Positions 50,716 to 62,198 of a DNA stretch of 64,000 bases are shown here, piece after piece (the first letter of the stretch is position 1; the number at the start of each line of letters is the position of its first letter). The stretch spans positions 161,302 to 225,301 of the forward strand of contig JAUIAY010000003.1 of assembly GCA_030425285.1 (NCBI GenBank), read 5' to 3'. The notes under the pieces were generated by a model. The model saw only the letters and a list, made by a program, of their open reading frames with translations, made no database searches and was not told the origin of the DNA. The translations under genes and the position numbers were made by a program. The stretch comes from Bacteroidia bacterium (lineage in GTDB: Bacteria; Bacteroidota; Bacteroidia; Flavobacteriales; Flavobacteriaceae).

Positions 50716-53091
50716 ATGAAGACATTTTTTAATTACACACTTTTCATCATTTTATTAATCCTGAACTGTAGTTATGGTTTTGCACAAGACCAAGAAATAA
50801 TAGTTACTGGTTCACTTGTTGAGGAGGAAAGCAATCAACCTATGCCTTATGCTACGGTTGCGATTTATGATGCAACATCAAAATCCATTATTTCTGGAAC
50901 TACTACAGATGACTTTGGTAAATTCGAGACCAGCATTCCTAATAAGGATGTATATTTTGAAATTAGTTTTATGGGATACGAAACCAAAACCATTTCAACA
51001 TTTTCAGTTATTGATGGCGCTGTCGATTTAGGAACCATCACATTGGCAACTGATAGCCAAGCACTGGATGAAGTGGTCGTTACCGGTGAAGTTTCAAAAA
51101 CGGTTTTTAAGTTGGATAAGCGCGTTTTTAATGTTGGAAAAGATATCAGCAGTACTGGTGTTAGCGCACTTGAAGTTTTAAATAATGTGCCTTCGGTAAA
51201 TGTTAGTATTGAAGGTGAAGTCAGTCTTCGTGGCAGTGGTGGTGTACAAATTCTAATTAATGGCAAACCTTCTATTTTGGCTGATCAATCCGGTAATGCG
51301 CTTGGTACCATAACAGCCGATATGATTGAAAGTATTGAAGTTATTACCAATCCTTCAGCAAAATATGAAGCTTCGGGCACTTCAGGAATTCTCAATATCA
51401 TCTTAAAAAAAGAAGAAAAACAAGGCTGGAATGGTTCCATATCAGCCAATACCGGAATACCTGACAATCATAGTATTGGTGGCAGTATCAATCGTAGGAC
51501 AGAAAAATTCAATTTATTTACGCAATTTGGTGCTGGTTATCGTTCATTGCCACGGGATACTGAAGCTATTAACCGCAATCTTATCAATGATGAAACAGTT
51601 TATAGTAATGGCGAGGAATTCAGAAATGAAACCTTTTTCAATATTACCCTTGGCACTGATTATCATCTAAATGAATACAATGTATTTACGCTTTCAGGTA
51701 ATTTTGCTTACGAAATTGAAGACCAACCTTCCGAAACCAATTTCAGTTTTTTTGAGGGAAATAATTTAATATCCCGTTGGGAGCGTAAAGAAACCACTGA
51801 AGCCACAAATCCTAAATGGCAATACGAATTTAACTGGAAAAAAACATTTCAGAATAATGAAGACCATACATTACAGGTAAGTGCTTTGGGAAGTTTTTTT
51901 GGAAAGGACCAATCGTCTTTATTTACCGATACAACGCTTGAAGGCGAAGACCAAGACAGCAATCAGCGCACGGCTACCGAATTCCAACAAGCGGATTATA
52001 CCTTTAAAGCAGATTATGTTAACCCTATAAATGAACTATTCACCATAGAAACCGGTTTACAATATGTCATTAATGATGTGGGCAACGATTTTGAGGTAGC
52101 AGATTTCATCAATGGTGCTTATGTCATTAATGAAAACCTAACCAATAATTTTGAGTGGAACCAAAAAGTATTGGGTGTTTATGCTACAGGTGCTTATGAA
52201 AATGACACTTGGGGTTTAAAACTGGGCTTACGTGTTGAAAATACAGATCTCAACACATTACTCACCAATACCAATGAAGCCAATTCGCAAAACTTTACCA
52301 ATTTGTTCCCTTCGTTTCATACGTCGTATAAAGTGAGTGAAAGTTTTTCGTTGCAAGCTGGATATTCCAGGCGTATTTTTAGACCCAGATTGTGGGACCT
52401 GAATCCGTTTTTTAATATCAGAAACAATTTTAATGTCAGAGTTGGTAATCCAAACCTGCAACCAGAATTTACCGATTCCTATGAATTAACCAGTATTTAT
52501 AAAATTGGAAAAGCCTCGTTAAGCTCTAGTCTATATCACAGATATACAACTGATGTTGTTGAACGTGTTTCGTATTCTGAAGATAATATCGTGATAACAA
52601 GACCTGAAAATATTGGAACAAATGCGACTATTGGTTTTGAAACCAACGGAAAATACAGTCCCACAAAATGGCTGACACTAACGGGTGATTTTAACTTCAA
52701 CTATTTTGACCGACAGGGAACTTTTGAAGATCAGGTTTTTGATTTCACAGGCAATCAATGGTCAACAAGATTGGGTTCCAAAATAGGGTTCCCAGCCGAT
52801 ATTGATTTAGAATTAACCGGAAACTACCAATCTGGATTTGAGACCGTACAAGGTGAGCAAAGTGGCTATGCATTTCTGGATTTAGGGCTTCGTAAAAAAA
52901 TATTTAAAGGAAAAATAGTAGCTAATCTAGGGATTAGAGATGTTTTTGCCTCTCGAATAGATGAACGATTTGTAACGCAACCTACCTTTGAAACCTATGA
53001 TTACAGTTTACGTGGCCGCTTCGTAACCTTTGGCATCAGCTATGGTTTTGGAAAAGGTGAAGCCATGACCTATTCGGGCAGAAGACGCTAA
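50716..53091 (+). CDS. TonB-dependent outer-membrane receptor
   Basis: The 791-residue protein has a signal peptide (to GFAQ, residue 24), a carboxypeptidase-D-like regulatory domain (VTGSLVEEESNQPMPYATVA), a plug (DEVVVTGEVSKTVFKLDKRVF, then SVEV-type SVNVSIEGEVSLRGSGGVQ and LINGKPSI) and a barrel of the OMP_b-brl_3 type. This subgroup, common in flavobacteria, takes up iron chelates, peptides or other ligands. No SusD partner is present, so it is not a standard glycan-uptake pair. It ends in an aromatic-poor GEAMTYSGRRR tail. Confidence 0.93.
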   Translation: MKTFFNYTLFIILLILNCSYGFAQDQEIIVTGSLVEEESNQPMPYATVAIYDATSKSIISGTTTDDFGKFETSIPNKDVYFEISFMGYETKTISTFSVIDGAVDLGTITLATDSQALDEVVVTGEVSKTVFKLDKRVFNVGKDISSTGVSALEVLNNVPSVNVSIEGEVSLRGSGGVQILINGKPSILADQSGNALGTITADMIESIEVITNPSAKYEASGTSGILNIILKKEEKQGWNGSISANTGIPDNHSIGGSINRRTEKFNLFTQFGAGYRSLPRDTEAINRNLINDETVYSNGEEFRNETFFNITLGTDYHLNEYNVFTLSGNFAYEIEDQPSETNFSFFEGNNLISRWERKETTEATNPKWQYEFNWKKTFQNNEDHTLQVSALGSFFGKDQSSLFTDTTLEGEDQDSNQRTATEFQQADYTFKADYVNPINELFTIETGLQYVINDVGNDFEVADFINGAYVINENLTNNFEWNQKVLGVYATGAYENDTWGLKLGLRVENTDLNTLLTNTNEANSQNFTNLFPSFHTSYKVSESFSLQAGYSRRIFRPRLWDLNPFFNIRNNFNVRVGNPNLQPEFTDSYELTSIYKIGKASLSSSLYHRYTTDVVERVSYSEDNIVITRPENIGTNATIGFETNGKYSPTKWLTLTGDFNFNYFDRQGTFEDQVFDFTGNQWSTRLGSKIGFPADIDLELTGNYQSGFETVQGEQSGYAFLDLGLRKKIFKGKIVANLGIRDVFASRIDERFVTQPTFETYDYSLRGRFVTFGISYGFGKGEAMTYSGRRR

Positions 53092-53102
53092 TGTGATTTT
53101 CT

Positions 53103-54044
53103 TTAAAGCTTATTTACCTGTTGTTTGGCAGTTTCAAATTCGTCCATTATATCTTGAACTATTTGTGCTGCGGGCTTTATGTCATGAATGAGTCCCGCTA
53201 TTTGACCTATTTCCAATTCGCCATCTTCCAAATCACCTTCAAACATCCCACGCTTGGCCCTGGCTCTACCCAACAATTCTTTTAATTGTTCTACAGATGG
53301 CCCTGTTTTATAAAGCTCTTGGACTTCGTTATAGAATTTATTCTTTATCAAGCGAACAGGCGCTAATTCCTTTAAAGTTAATTGCGTATCACCTTCTTTG
53401 GCATCAACTACCACTTGTTTAAACGCCTGATGTGCCGAACTTTCTTCACTGGCTACAAACCGACTACCAACCTGAACAGCATCAGCTCCTAATATCATAG
53501 TAGCTAACATAGCCCGACCCGTTGCGATACCTCCTGCTGCTATCAATGGAATTTCCAATTGTTCCCTTACCATTGGAATTAAAGTCAACGTAGTCGTCTC
53601 ATCACGTCCATTATGGCCTCCAGCCTCAAAACCTTCTGCTACCACCGCATCCACACCAGCTTCTTGAGCTTTTAGTGCAAACTTCACACTACTTACCACA
53701 TGTACAACCGTGATTCCTTTTTCCTGCAACCAAGCTGTCCAAGTTTTCGGGTTTCCTGCAGAAGTAAAAACTATTTGAACACCTTCCTCCACAATAATAT
53801 CCATGATTTCCTGAATATTGGGATATAGCATAGGGACATTCACGCCAAAAGGTTTATCAGTTGCTTGCTTACATTTTAGAATATGTTCCCGCAATACATC
53901 GGGATACATACTTCCTGCTCCTATCAAACCCAAAGCACCTGCATTACTGGCAGATGAAGCCAATCGCCAGCCACTGTTCCAAATCATACCGGCTTGAATA
54001 ATGGGATATTGTATATTAAAAAGTTTGGTTATTCTATTGGTCAT
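53103..54044 (-). CDS. Nitronate monooxygenase / FabK-like FMN enzyme
   Basis: The 313-residue TIM-barrel flavoprotein has the N-terminal NIQYPIIQAGMIWNSGWRLA, the conserved VAEGFEAGGHNGRDETTTL with the catalytic His, and the FMN-binding AAGGIATGRAMLATMILGAD followed by VQVGSRF. It oxidises alkyl nitronates or, as FabK, reduces enoyl-ACP; the GGHNGRD stretch fits both. Its ATG shares one base with the stop of the upstream subtilase (TAATG), so the two are translationally coupled, though no functional link is obvious. Confidence 0.9.
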   Translation of the reverse strand: MTNRITKLFNIQYPIIQAGMIWNSGWRLASSASNAGALGLIGAGSMYPDVLREHILKCKQATDKPFGVNVPMLYPNIQEIMDIIVEEGVQIVFTSAGNPKTWTAWLQEKGITVVHVVSSVKFALKAQEAGVDAVVAEGFEAGGHNGRDETTTLTLIPMVREQLEIPLIAAGGIATGRAMLATMILGADAVQVGSRFVASEESSAHQAFKQVVVDAKEGDTQLTLKELAPVRLIKNKFYNEVQELYKTGPSVEQLKELLGRARAKRGMFEGDLEDGELEIGQIAGLIHDIKPAAQIVQDIMDEFETAKQQVNKL

Positions 54045-55666
54045 TATTTTTTAAGTAGTTTTATGGTTTTCAAGCCTTGTTCAAAAGTCTGTATATTGAG
54101 GATATAAGCACCAGGCAATAATGTTTTCAAATCAATTGTTCTACTGTTTCTTGTAATGCTTTTTTTGAAAATGCGTTCACCCAATACACTGTAAAGCTCA
54201 ATGTTTGCTTCTTCTATGTTTTTTGGAAAAGCAATTTGCAAATTATCATAAACCGGATTAGGGAAGATTTTAAAGTTATTCACATCTTCCTTTTTTGTCG
54301 ATAAGGTGCTTAAGGCCAAACCAAAATTAGGTATTCCATATCCTAAAAGATTGTCAGGAGAATTATATTGAGATGCTGATTGTTTTACAATCTGCATAAT
54401 TTCAGCATTTGTCATAGTTGGATCTGCTTGCCACAAACAAGCAATGGCGCCTGCTATAATTGGAGAACTATATGAGGTCCCATGCGCTACTCTAACTTCA
54501 TCGCTTTCATGTATTACAGCACTCTGCCAACCTTGCGCTACAATATCTGGCTTTTGAAAGTCTTGATATAGATAATTGCCTTGAGAACTCCAATTCATAT
54601 ACTCTCCAGCTGAATTAACCGCACCAATAGTGAGTATATTTTCCGCATCAGCAGGAACGATTAACCCTTCTGACCCTTGATTACCGGCAGAGTTAACTAC
54701 CAACATTCCTTTTTCGTAAGCCATATTAGCTCCTCTAGTGATAAATGAAGTTTCTCCATCTAAATCCGAAGGGCTATAATTATACCTTGCTTCGGACCAT
54801 TTTAAAAAACCTAGAGAAGAACTAATAATATCCACACCTAAACTATCGGCTCGTTCTGCTGCTTCTACCCAAAGTGTTTCTTCTATTGGTGTATCAGTAA
54901 ATGTTTCATTTAAATCATAATTATCCGTCCTAAATAAATAATAACTGGCATCTGGTGCTGTTCCAACATATTCTCCTTCAAAATAACCTGCCATTGTACT
55001 TAAGGTCACTGTCCCATGGTAACAGCAAGCATCATCTATATAAACATCGGAAGACCGTGTGTAAAAATCATAAGTTCCTAAAATTTTTCCAGCATCTCTT
55101 ATACGTTGAAATCCTGACATCGTGTTTACTCTACCAAAACCTGTATCTAATGACGCTATAATAACACCTTCTCCTGTATAACCAAGTGAATGTAAATCAT
55201 CAACATTTATCATTTCTGTTTGGTTTGTAGCATTACCGTATTCGAAGTTTGGCCGTCTACTTTCAATGGAAAATTTCTCATCTTTGGCTACACTAGATGA
55301 TTTGTTGAGATTTCTATCAAAAAACTCAATGTGATCAACAAAAGTTTCATTTAGCAGACTATTTATAACTGCTTCAGTTCCTTGTACATGAACCGCATTA
55401 AACCATTTGGACTTTGCCAGAACAGTGATTCCTTCAACATTCTTTATTTGCGAAATATATGATTCATCAACAGGAACATCCCTGAAATCAATTGTAGTTT
55501 CACGTAAGTTTTTTCTATCAATGGCCTCTTGTGTTAAAATAGTCAAAGGGTTTTCAAGTGCCATTGTGACGTTGGGTTTAGCATTGAAATAAACCAAAGC
55601 ATCTTCTTGTGCCCAAACAATTGACACTGCAAACAGTAAAGAACATATCAAAATTTTATTTCTCAC
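54044..55666 (-). CDS. Secreted subtilisin-like serine peptidase with T9SS sorting domain
   Basis: The 540-residue protein has a signal peptide (to VWAQ) and an inhibitor-like propeptide. The S8 catalytic residues are in VIIASLDTGFG (Asp), YHGTVTLSTMAGYF (His) and AHGTSYSSPIIAGAIACLWQ (Ser), with the oxyanion Asn in VVNSAGNQGSEG. A type A T9SS domain ends it (FKIFPNPVYDNLQI ... LKTIKLLKK). It is predicted to cross the outer membrane and degrade proteins outside the cell. All catalytic residues are present. It is upstream of, and coupled to, the nitronate monooxygenase gene. Confidence 0.95.
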   Translation of the reverse strand: MRNKILICSLLFAVSIVWAQEDALVYFNAKPNVTMALENPLTILTQEAIDRKNLRETTIDFRDVPVDESYISQIKNVEGITVLAKSKWFNAVHVQGTEAVINSLLNETFVDHIEFFDRNLNKSSSVAKDEKFSIESRRPNFEYGNATNQTEMINVDDLHSLGYTGEGVIIASLDTGFGRVNTMSGFQRIRDAGKILGTYDFYTRSSDVYIDDACCYHGTVTLSTMAGYFEGEYVGTAPDASYYLFRTDNYDLNETFTDTPIEETLWVEAAERADSLGVDIISSSLGFLKWSEARYNYSPSDLDGETSFITRGANMAYEKGMLVVNSAGNQGSEGLIVPADAENILTIGAVNSAGEYMNWSSQGNYLYQDFQKPDIVAQGWQSAVIHESDEVRVAHGTSYSSPIIAGAIACLWQADPTMTNAEIMQIVKQSASQYNSPDNLLGYGIPNFGLALSTLSTKKEDVNNFKIFPNPVYDNLQIAFPKNIEEANIELYSVLGERIFKKSITRNSRTIDLKTLLPGAYILNIQTFEQGLKTIKLLKK

Positions 55667-55783
55667 AATGATTTAAGGAATTCAGAATTGTAATGAACCT
55701 TAAATTTAAGAATTTTAGCATGATATCCTGATATTCCAGATGTAAAATACTTTTAGAAATTACTTAAAGCAACTTTTACCCCT

Positions 55784-56980
55784 TTAAGCAATAACTCCAG
55801 AACCAATCAGTTCATCGTCTTGATACCAAGCTGCAAACTGCCCTTCTGTTATGGCAGATTGTGGTTCTTCAAACTCAATGTACATACCACTTTCAACTTT
55901 ATGCAATGTGGCTTTTTGTAGCGGTTGTCTGTATCGAATCCGCACTTTAAGAGTAAGTGATTCACCATCCTGCAAAGCCAAATCTTCGCGTATCCAATGC
56001 AATTCTTTATTGGAGATAAACAACGCTGATTTATACAATCCAGGGTGTTGTTTTCCTTCACCTGTATATATCACATTCTCATCAACATCGGTATCAATGA
56101 CAAACAATGGCTCTACAGTTCCACCAACTGCCAAGCCCTTACGTTGACCTTTGGTATAAAAATGAGCACCTTGATGTTTCCCTACAATTTTACCATCGGA
56201 AACGGCATATTTAAGTTTTCTGGACTTGTACTCCAATTCAGCAACTTTGGAATCAAATTCATTTATTTGACTACCATAATTGGAATTGGAATCAGGTACT
56301 TGCACAATCACGCCTTCTTTAGGTTTTAGTTGTTGTTGCAAAAAGTCAGGTAATCGTACCTTGCCAATAAAACACAGGCCTTGAGAATCCTTTTTATCAG
56401 CCGTTACCAGGTTAAGTTTCGTTGCTATCTCTCTAACTTCTGGTTTTGTTAATTTACCAATCGGAAATAAGGCTTTAGATAGTTGTTCTTGAGATAACTG
56501 ACACAAGAAGTAGGATTGATCCTTATTCGTGTCCACTCCAGATAATAACTGATAGATTGTTTTACCCTCTTTTTCAATGGTTCCCTTACGACAGTAATGA
56601 CCCGTTGCTACATAATCGGCTCCAAGATCAAGAGCGATTTTCATAAAAACATCAAACTTGATTTCACGATTACAAAGTACATCAGGATTAGGAGTTCTAC
56701 CGTTTTCATACTCCTTAAACATATAATCCACAATACGCTCTTTGTATTGCTCACTCAAGTCGACCGTTTGAAAGGGAATACCCAATTTATCTGCCACCAA
56801 CATGGCATCATTACTATCATCCAACCAAGGACATTCATCAGAAATGGTAACGGAGTCGTCATGCCAGTTCTTCATAAATAACCCGATAACCTCATACCCT
56901 TTTTCTTTTAAAAGGTATGCAGCTACACTGGAATCAACACCTCCAGAAAGTCCTACTATTACTCGTTTTTTCTTATTCAT
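55784..56980 (-). CDS. mnmA: tRNA-specific 2-thiouridylase MnmA
   Basis: The protein puts sulfur on U34 of tRNAs for Lys, Glu and Gln. It has the PP-loop [19 protein letters not shown], the nucleophile Cys in [12 protein letters not shown], the second catalytic Cys in [13 protein letters not shown] and the YVATGHYCR stretch. I use the ATG at 56980 ([11 protein letters not shown], 398 residues): a -7 box at 56991-56998 lies between it and the frame's first ATG (57004), which would therefore not be on the transcript. The length agrees with the family. Confidence 0.96.
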   Translation of the reverse strand: MNKKKRVIVGLSGGVDSSVAAYLLKEKGYEVIGLFMKNWHDDSVTISDECPWLDDSNDAMLVADKLGIPFQTVDLSEQYKERIVDYMFKEYENGRTPNPDVLCNREIKFDVFMKIALDLGADYVATGHYCRKGTIEKEGKTIYQLLSGVDTNKDQSYFLCQLSQEQLSKALFPIGKLTKPEVREIATKLNLVTADKKDSQGLCFIGKVRLPDFLQQQLKPKEGVIVQVPDSNSNYGSQINEFDSKVAELEYKSRKLKYAVSDGKIVGKHQGAHFYTKGQRKGLAVGGTVEPLFVIDTDVDENVIYTGEGKQHPGLYKSALFISNKELHWIREDLALQDGESLTLKVRIRYRQPLQKATLHKVESGMYIEFEEPQSAITEGQFAAWYQDDELIGSGVIA

Positions 56981-56990
56981 AATTTGGATG

Positions 56991-56998
56991 CAAATATA
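56991..56998 (-). promoter_or_regulatory. -7 box of mnmA
   Basis: On the minus strand TATATTTG matches TAnnTTTG, 10 bp before the ATG at 56980. It implies a leader of only a few nucleotides and excludes the start at 57004. No clear -33 TTG at the usual spacing. Confidence 0.55.
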
Positions 56999-57004
56999 CG
57001 TCAA

Positions 57005-57316
57005 ATACCGGAATATTAATGACTATTTACTTTCTGCAAATATGGTTCTCTTTCAAAAAACCAAGCTTTAAAATAGTTTCAAAAAATTATTAAAATCTAA
57101 ATAACTTAAAATCAAAATAATAAACTTGAAGTTGTAAGTTTTTACTTTAAACTATTTTGAAATATTGATATTAATATCTATATTGACCTCACTTATGTTT
57201 AGGTAACTCTCCATTTTGATTGATTAATAGCTCACAACATTAAAATGTTATATACCTAAATAAGAAAAAAGCTCCTTAACTAAATAAGGAGCTTTTGTAT
57301 TTAAATAACCATCCTG
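57005..57316. other. Intergenic region, 312 bp
   Basis: This AT-rich stretch lies between mnmA and the MORN-repeat gene, both on the minus strand. It contains the terminator of the MORN gene at its right end and the mnmA promoter region at its left. No gene was recognised in it. Confidence 0.6.
57267..57296 (-). terminator. Terminator after the MORN-repeat gene
   Basis: AAAAGCTCCTTA and TAAGGAGCTTTT form a perfect 12-bp stem around ACTAAA. On the minus strand the stem is followed by a T-rich run (TTTTTTCTTA). It lies about 20 bp after the stop codon at 57317. Confidence 0.92.
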
Positions 57317-58033
57317 TTATTTCTTTTTGTACGGATTTTTGCTTTTTACCGTAAAATCCTTTTCCTCCTTTAGCTTACCGTCTTCATAATATTTCCAAAC
57401 GCCGTGTTTTCTGTCCTTACGGTAAACACCTTCGGCTACCAAAACACCTGCTTTATCATAAAACTTTGCTTCACCATGCAATTCACCCATTACATAATGG
57501 TATTTTTTAATAAGCACACCTTCTTCGGTGTACCATAAAGCTTCACCATCCAACTTATTAGCTTTGTAAAATGATTGCTCGGCTATTTGTCCATTATTAT
57601 AATAAATAAACTTGTCGCCTTCCAATTCACCTTTATTGTTATAGTGCTCCAAAGTCATAAGCTGATTGGACTTATTATGATAATATTTCCAAGGCCCTAT
57701 ATAAAGCTTACCTCGCATAAGACCCTCACTAATCACACGGCCATCAGAAGCAAAGAACTTGACTTCCGCTAAATCATCGTTGTTATTAAACTGTCTTGTA
57801 GCGGTTAAAACAGCCTTTCCCTTAATACTTTTATAAAACTTAAATAGTCCTATTTCCTTTCCATGCGAAAACTCCCCTTCGTATCTAACAACTTGCGTGC
57901 CTTCAAAGTTCTTTTTCCATTTACCATGGCGTTTTCCATTGCTGTCAAAACCATTCAAGTTTTGGCCCAACATAGTTCCTGACACAAATACCATTATCAT
58001 TAAAACGAGATGCTTCATAAAACCTATTTTCAT
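57317..58033 (-). CDS. MORN-variant repeat protein, secreted or lipid-free periplasmic
   Basis: The 238-residue protein has a signal peptide (to TMLGQ, residue 23), followed by MORN_2-type repeats of ~23 residues: GKRHGKWKKNFEG, GEFSHGKEIGLFKFYK, MRGKLYIGPWKYYHN, MGELHGEAKFYDKAG, RKDRKHGVWKYYEDGKL. A basic tail ends it. Such proteins are common in Bacteroidota; most have no known role, and some were annotated as toxin-antitoxin components without evidence. It lies between yidC and mnmA and has its own terminator. Confidence 0.87.
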   Translation of the reverse strand: MKIGFMKHLVLMIMVFVSGTMLGQNLNGFDSNGKRHGKWKKNFEGTQVVRYEGEFSHGKEIGLFKFYKSIKGKAVLTATRQFNNNDDLAEVKFFASDGRVISEGLMRGKLYIGPWKYYHNKSNQLMTLEHYNNKGELEGDKFIYYNNGQIAEQSFYKANKLDGEALWYTEEGVLIKKYHYVMGELHGEAKFYDKAGVLVAEGVYRKDRKHGVWKYYEDGKLKEEKDFTVKSKNPYKKK

Positions 58034-58078
58034 TTTTATATTTCTGTAAACGAAACTTTTTGCAATTTGTTATAACAA

Positions 58079-58104
58079 AAAAGCTGCCAAAAAAGGCAGC
58101 TTTT
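58079..58104 (-). terminator. Terminator after yidC
   Basis: AAAAGCTGCC and GGCAGCTTTT form a 10-bp stem around six A. On the minus strand the T-run follows the stem. It lies directly after the yidC stop codon and would end the pyrG-yidC transcript. Confidence 0.93.
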
Positions 58105-58106
58105 AT

Positions 58107-60005
58107 TTATTTACGTTGTTGATTTCTTTTTTGTTGTTCTGCCTGCTCCATCATTTCTGCCATTTTCTTCTGGAACTTATTCTGTTTTTTAGGCTTCTTT
58201 TTATTCTCCTGAATCTTGGCATGAATCTTATCTTCGTCAATAATGTAATTCTTAATCACCAACATGATTCCAATAGTAATCAGGTTTGAAACAAAGTAAT
58301 ACAAACTCAATCCAGATGCGTAATTGTTAAAGAAGAACAACATCATGATTGGCGAAAAGTAAATCATATACTTCATCATTTTACCCATATCTGGCATACC
58401 TTCCTGTGTTGGCTGCGACGCTACCTGTTGACCTGTGGTCATACGCATGTAGAAGAAGATTGCCAAAGAGGCCAATATTGGGAATAAACTCACGTGATCT
58501 CCATAAAACGGAATATGGAACGGGAGTTTCGCAATGGTATCATAGGACGATAAATCCTCGGCCCATAAGAAACTTTTTTGTCTTAAATCGAAAGCTGACG
58601 GGAAAAACTGGAACAAAGCATAGAAAACCGGTAACTGCATCAATGCTGGTAAACATCCAGCCATTGGGCTTGCTCCTGCTTTGCTATACAAGGCCATTGT
58701 TTCCTGTTGTTTCTTCATTGGGTTGTCCTTGTACTTCTCATTGATTTCGGTAATCTCCGGTTTTAGAACCTTCATTTTAGCTTGAGACACATAAGACTTA
58801 TAGGTTACTGGCGACATCACAATACGCACCAAAATAGTCATCACAATAATAGCAATACCATACGGTAAGAAACCACTTAAAAAGCCAAACAATGGAATAA
58901 ATACATAACGGTTAATCCACCCGAAAATTCCCCAACCCAATGGGATAACCTCATCCAGATTTCTGTCATAACTGTTCAGTATCTTATAATCACTAGGACC
59001 ATAATACCAGTTCATGCTTTTGTTAATCTCGCCACCTTGTAATTCCAAAGGCAATTTAGTAGCAAATGCCTTGGTGAAAAGCGTATCAATCTCTTCATCC
59101 TTCACCAAGTTTCTGGATTCTAAACTGGCTGTTTTAAAAGGCGAATCAGCTAAAAGAATGGATGTAAAGAAATGCTGCTTATAAGCTACATAGGTAACAT
59201 CGGAAGCCGTATCATCAGTTAGTTCTTGTTGCCCTAGGTAATCATCCTTTCCGCCTTCATATTCAAAAACCACTTCGGTGTAACGATTTTCATACGAAAT
59301 ACTCTTGGCATGGCGAATGGCCTTTAAGTCCCAATCCAGATTGATTTCCTGTGAGCTATTGATTACGTTACCCAAACCTTGCGAACGGATGGTAAAGTCC
59401 ATCATATAATCACCTGGTTTAAGCTCGTAACGGTATTCCAAATATTTTTGTGGAGACGCTTTCAGCTTCATAGACACAACTGTATTCTCGCCATTCTTGG
59501 TAATCGTTGGCTCAAAATACAAATCTTGCGTATTCAGAATACGGCTATCGGTTGTACCAAAATTAATATTGAAATTAGCATTACCATCTTTAATGATATA
59601 GATAGGCACTTCATTAAAATCTACAAATTCCTTCAGTTTGATTTCTGAAATATAACCACCTTTGCTACTGAACTTGATGGCCAACAAATCGGTTTCAACC
59701 AAAGTCTCGGTTGGTTTTGCCGATGGCAATGTAGCAGAGTACGCAAACGCACCCAACTTATTGTTCAATGCCACCATTTGCGCAGAATCCTGAACGTTTG
59801 CTACCGAATAGTCTTCGGCAGTAGTAACAGCCGTTGCTTCTTTTTCGGCAGCCTTTTTCTCGGCATCTATCTGTTCTTGCTGTGCTTTCTCCTGTTCGGC
59901 TACCTCTTCAGGGGTTGGCTGGTTGGTGTACATCATGTACACTAATATTCCGAAAATAAGAATGAATCCTATTACCGAATTTAAATCTAATTTCTTTTCT
60001 TCCAT
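58107..60005 (-). CDS. yidC: Membrane protein insertase YidC
   Basis: The 632-residue protein has the N-terminal membrane anchor (LNSVIGFILIFGILVYMMYT), a large periplasmic domain and the conserved C-terminal insertase core: YGIAIIVMTILVRIVMSPVT with the groove Arg, then MKKQQETMALYSKAGASPMA and PALMQLPVFYALFQFFP. A basic tail rich in Lys and Gln ends it, as in other Bacteroidota, and may bind ribosomes. It inserts inner-membrane proteins with or without SecYEG. It follows pyrG by 61 bp on the same strand, a pairing usual in flavobacteria. Confidence 0.98.
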   Translation of the reverse strand: MEEKKLDLNSVIGFILIFGILVYMMYTNQPTPEEVAEQEKAQQEQIDAEKKAAEKEATAVTTAEDYSVANVQDSAQMVALNNKLGAFAYSATLPSAKPTETLVETDLLAIKFSSKGGYISEIKLKEFVDFNEVPIYIIKDGNANFNINFGTTDSRILNTQDLYFEPTITKNGENTVVSMKLKASPQKYLEYRYELKPGDYMMDFTIRSQGLGNVINSSQEINLDWDLKAIRHAKSISYENRYTEVVFEYEGGKDDYLGQQELTDDTASDVTYVAYKQHFFTSILLADSPFKTASLESRNLVKDEEIDTLFTKAFATKLPLELQGGEINKSMNWYYGPSDYKILNSYDRNLDEVIPLGWGIFGWINRYVFIPLFGFLSGFLPYGIAIIVMTILVRIVMSPVTYKSYVSQAKMKVLKPEITEINEKYKDNPMKKQQETMALYSKAGASPMAGCLPALMQLPVFYALFQFFPSAFDLRQKSFLWAEDLSSYDTIAKLPFHIPFYGDHVSLFPILASLAIFFYMRMTTGQQVASQPTQEGMPDMGKMMKYMIYFSPIMMLFFFNNYASGLSLYYFVSNLITIGIMLVIKNYIIDEDKIHAKIQENKKKPKKQNKFQKKMAEMMEQAEQQKRNQQRK

Positions 60006-60066
60006 ATTTAGTCTTTCTCCAATTTGCTTTTGGAGCTACGTTGGGTTTACAAAAAGCTTTCCAATA

Positions 60067-61716
<1,650 letters not shown>

Positions 61717-61727
61717 TTAAACGCAGG

Positions 61728-61735
61728 CAAATTTA
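61728..61735 (-). promoter_or_regulatory. -7 box of pyrG
   Basis: On the minus strand TAAATTTG matches TAnnTTTG, 20 bp before the pyrG ATG at 61707. No TTG at the usual upstream spacing was found, so the assignment rests on one element. Confidence 0.5.
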
Positions 61736-61737
61736 CA

Positions 61738-62098
61738 AAATTAAATTAGGTATTTGGGCATGGATTGCTTGTTAAAAAAAGCTATTTTTTTGGGGCTTGA
61801 TTTTGAGGTGGTTTTATGGGGTTTTGGGGTTTAAATTGCGTAAACGCCCTCCTTTTGTAAGAATTTTCGATAGCTGACCCGAAGGACATCCGAAGAAGAC
61901 CCGAAGGAAACCCGAAGGAGACCGCAAGGAGCTCCTAGGAAAACCAGCTTTTGCGCGGTTTAATTTGTAGGAATTTTCGATAGCAAACACCAACTAAATA
62001 CCAAGTAAACACCAACTACATACGACGGGGATATGGAGGAAGTATTAGGAAGACTCGTTAGTGTTTGAATGATACTGTTTAAAAGTGATTTCTGTTAA
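61738..62098. repeat. Repeat-bearing intergenic region upstream of the cassette array
   Basis: No gene is supported here. An array of CCCGAAGGA-type units with a drifting ~10-12-bp period covers about 61879-61932. The sequence GTA(A/G)GAATTTTCGATAGC occurs twice, at about 61857 and 61968, bracketing it. A second small repeat, ACACCAACTA, occurs at about 61987 and 62009. The meaning is unclear; it may be the left junction of the cassette array that follows. Confidence 0.6.
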
Positions 62099-62177
62099 GC
62101 GCAACAAAAAAGTTTTGTTATCCGGGTATGAGACCGATTAAACACATATATTTACATTCATATAACAAGTTGGGTGT
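62099..62177. repeat. attC-like palindromic site a
   Basis: The right half has ATAACAA followed directly by GTTGGGT, a full match to the integron core GTTRRRY. The left half has TTGTTAT (62115-62121), perfectly complementary to ATAACAA, and GCGCAAC (62099-62105), near RYYYAAC. It is shorter than sites b and c and its spacers are unequal, so it may be an attI-like or degenerate first site. Confidence 0.5.
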
Positions 62178-62198
62178 AATTTGAAAAAACAAAAACCT

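Noticed and set aside
50716..53091. Polysaccharide utilisation locus around the TonB-dependent receptor
   Set aside because: No SusD-like gene and no glycoside hydrolase or sulfatase lies nearby, and the receptor is of the OMP_b-brl_3 subgroup.
57317..58033. Toxin-antitoxin component
   Set aside because: MORN_2 proteins are sometimes labelled this way, but the protein has a signal peptide, stands alone, and no partner is visible.
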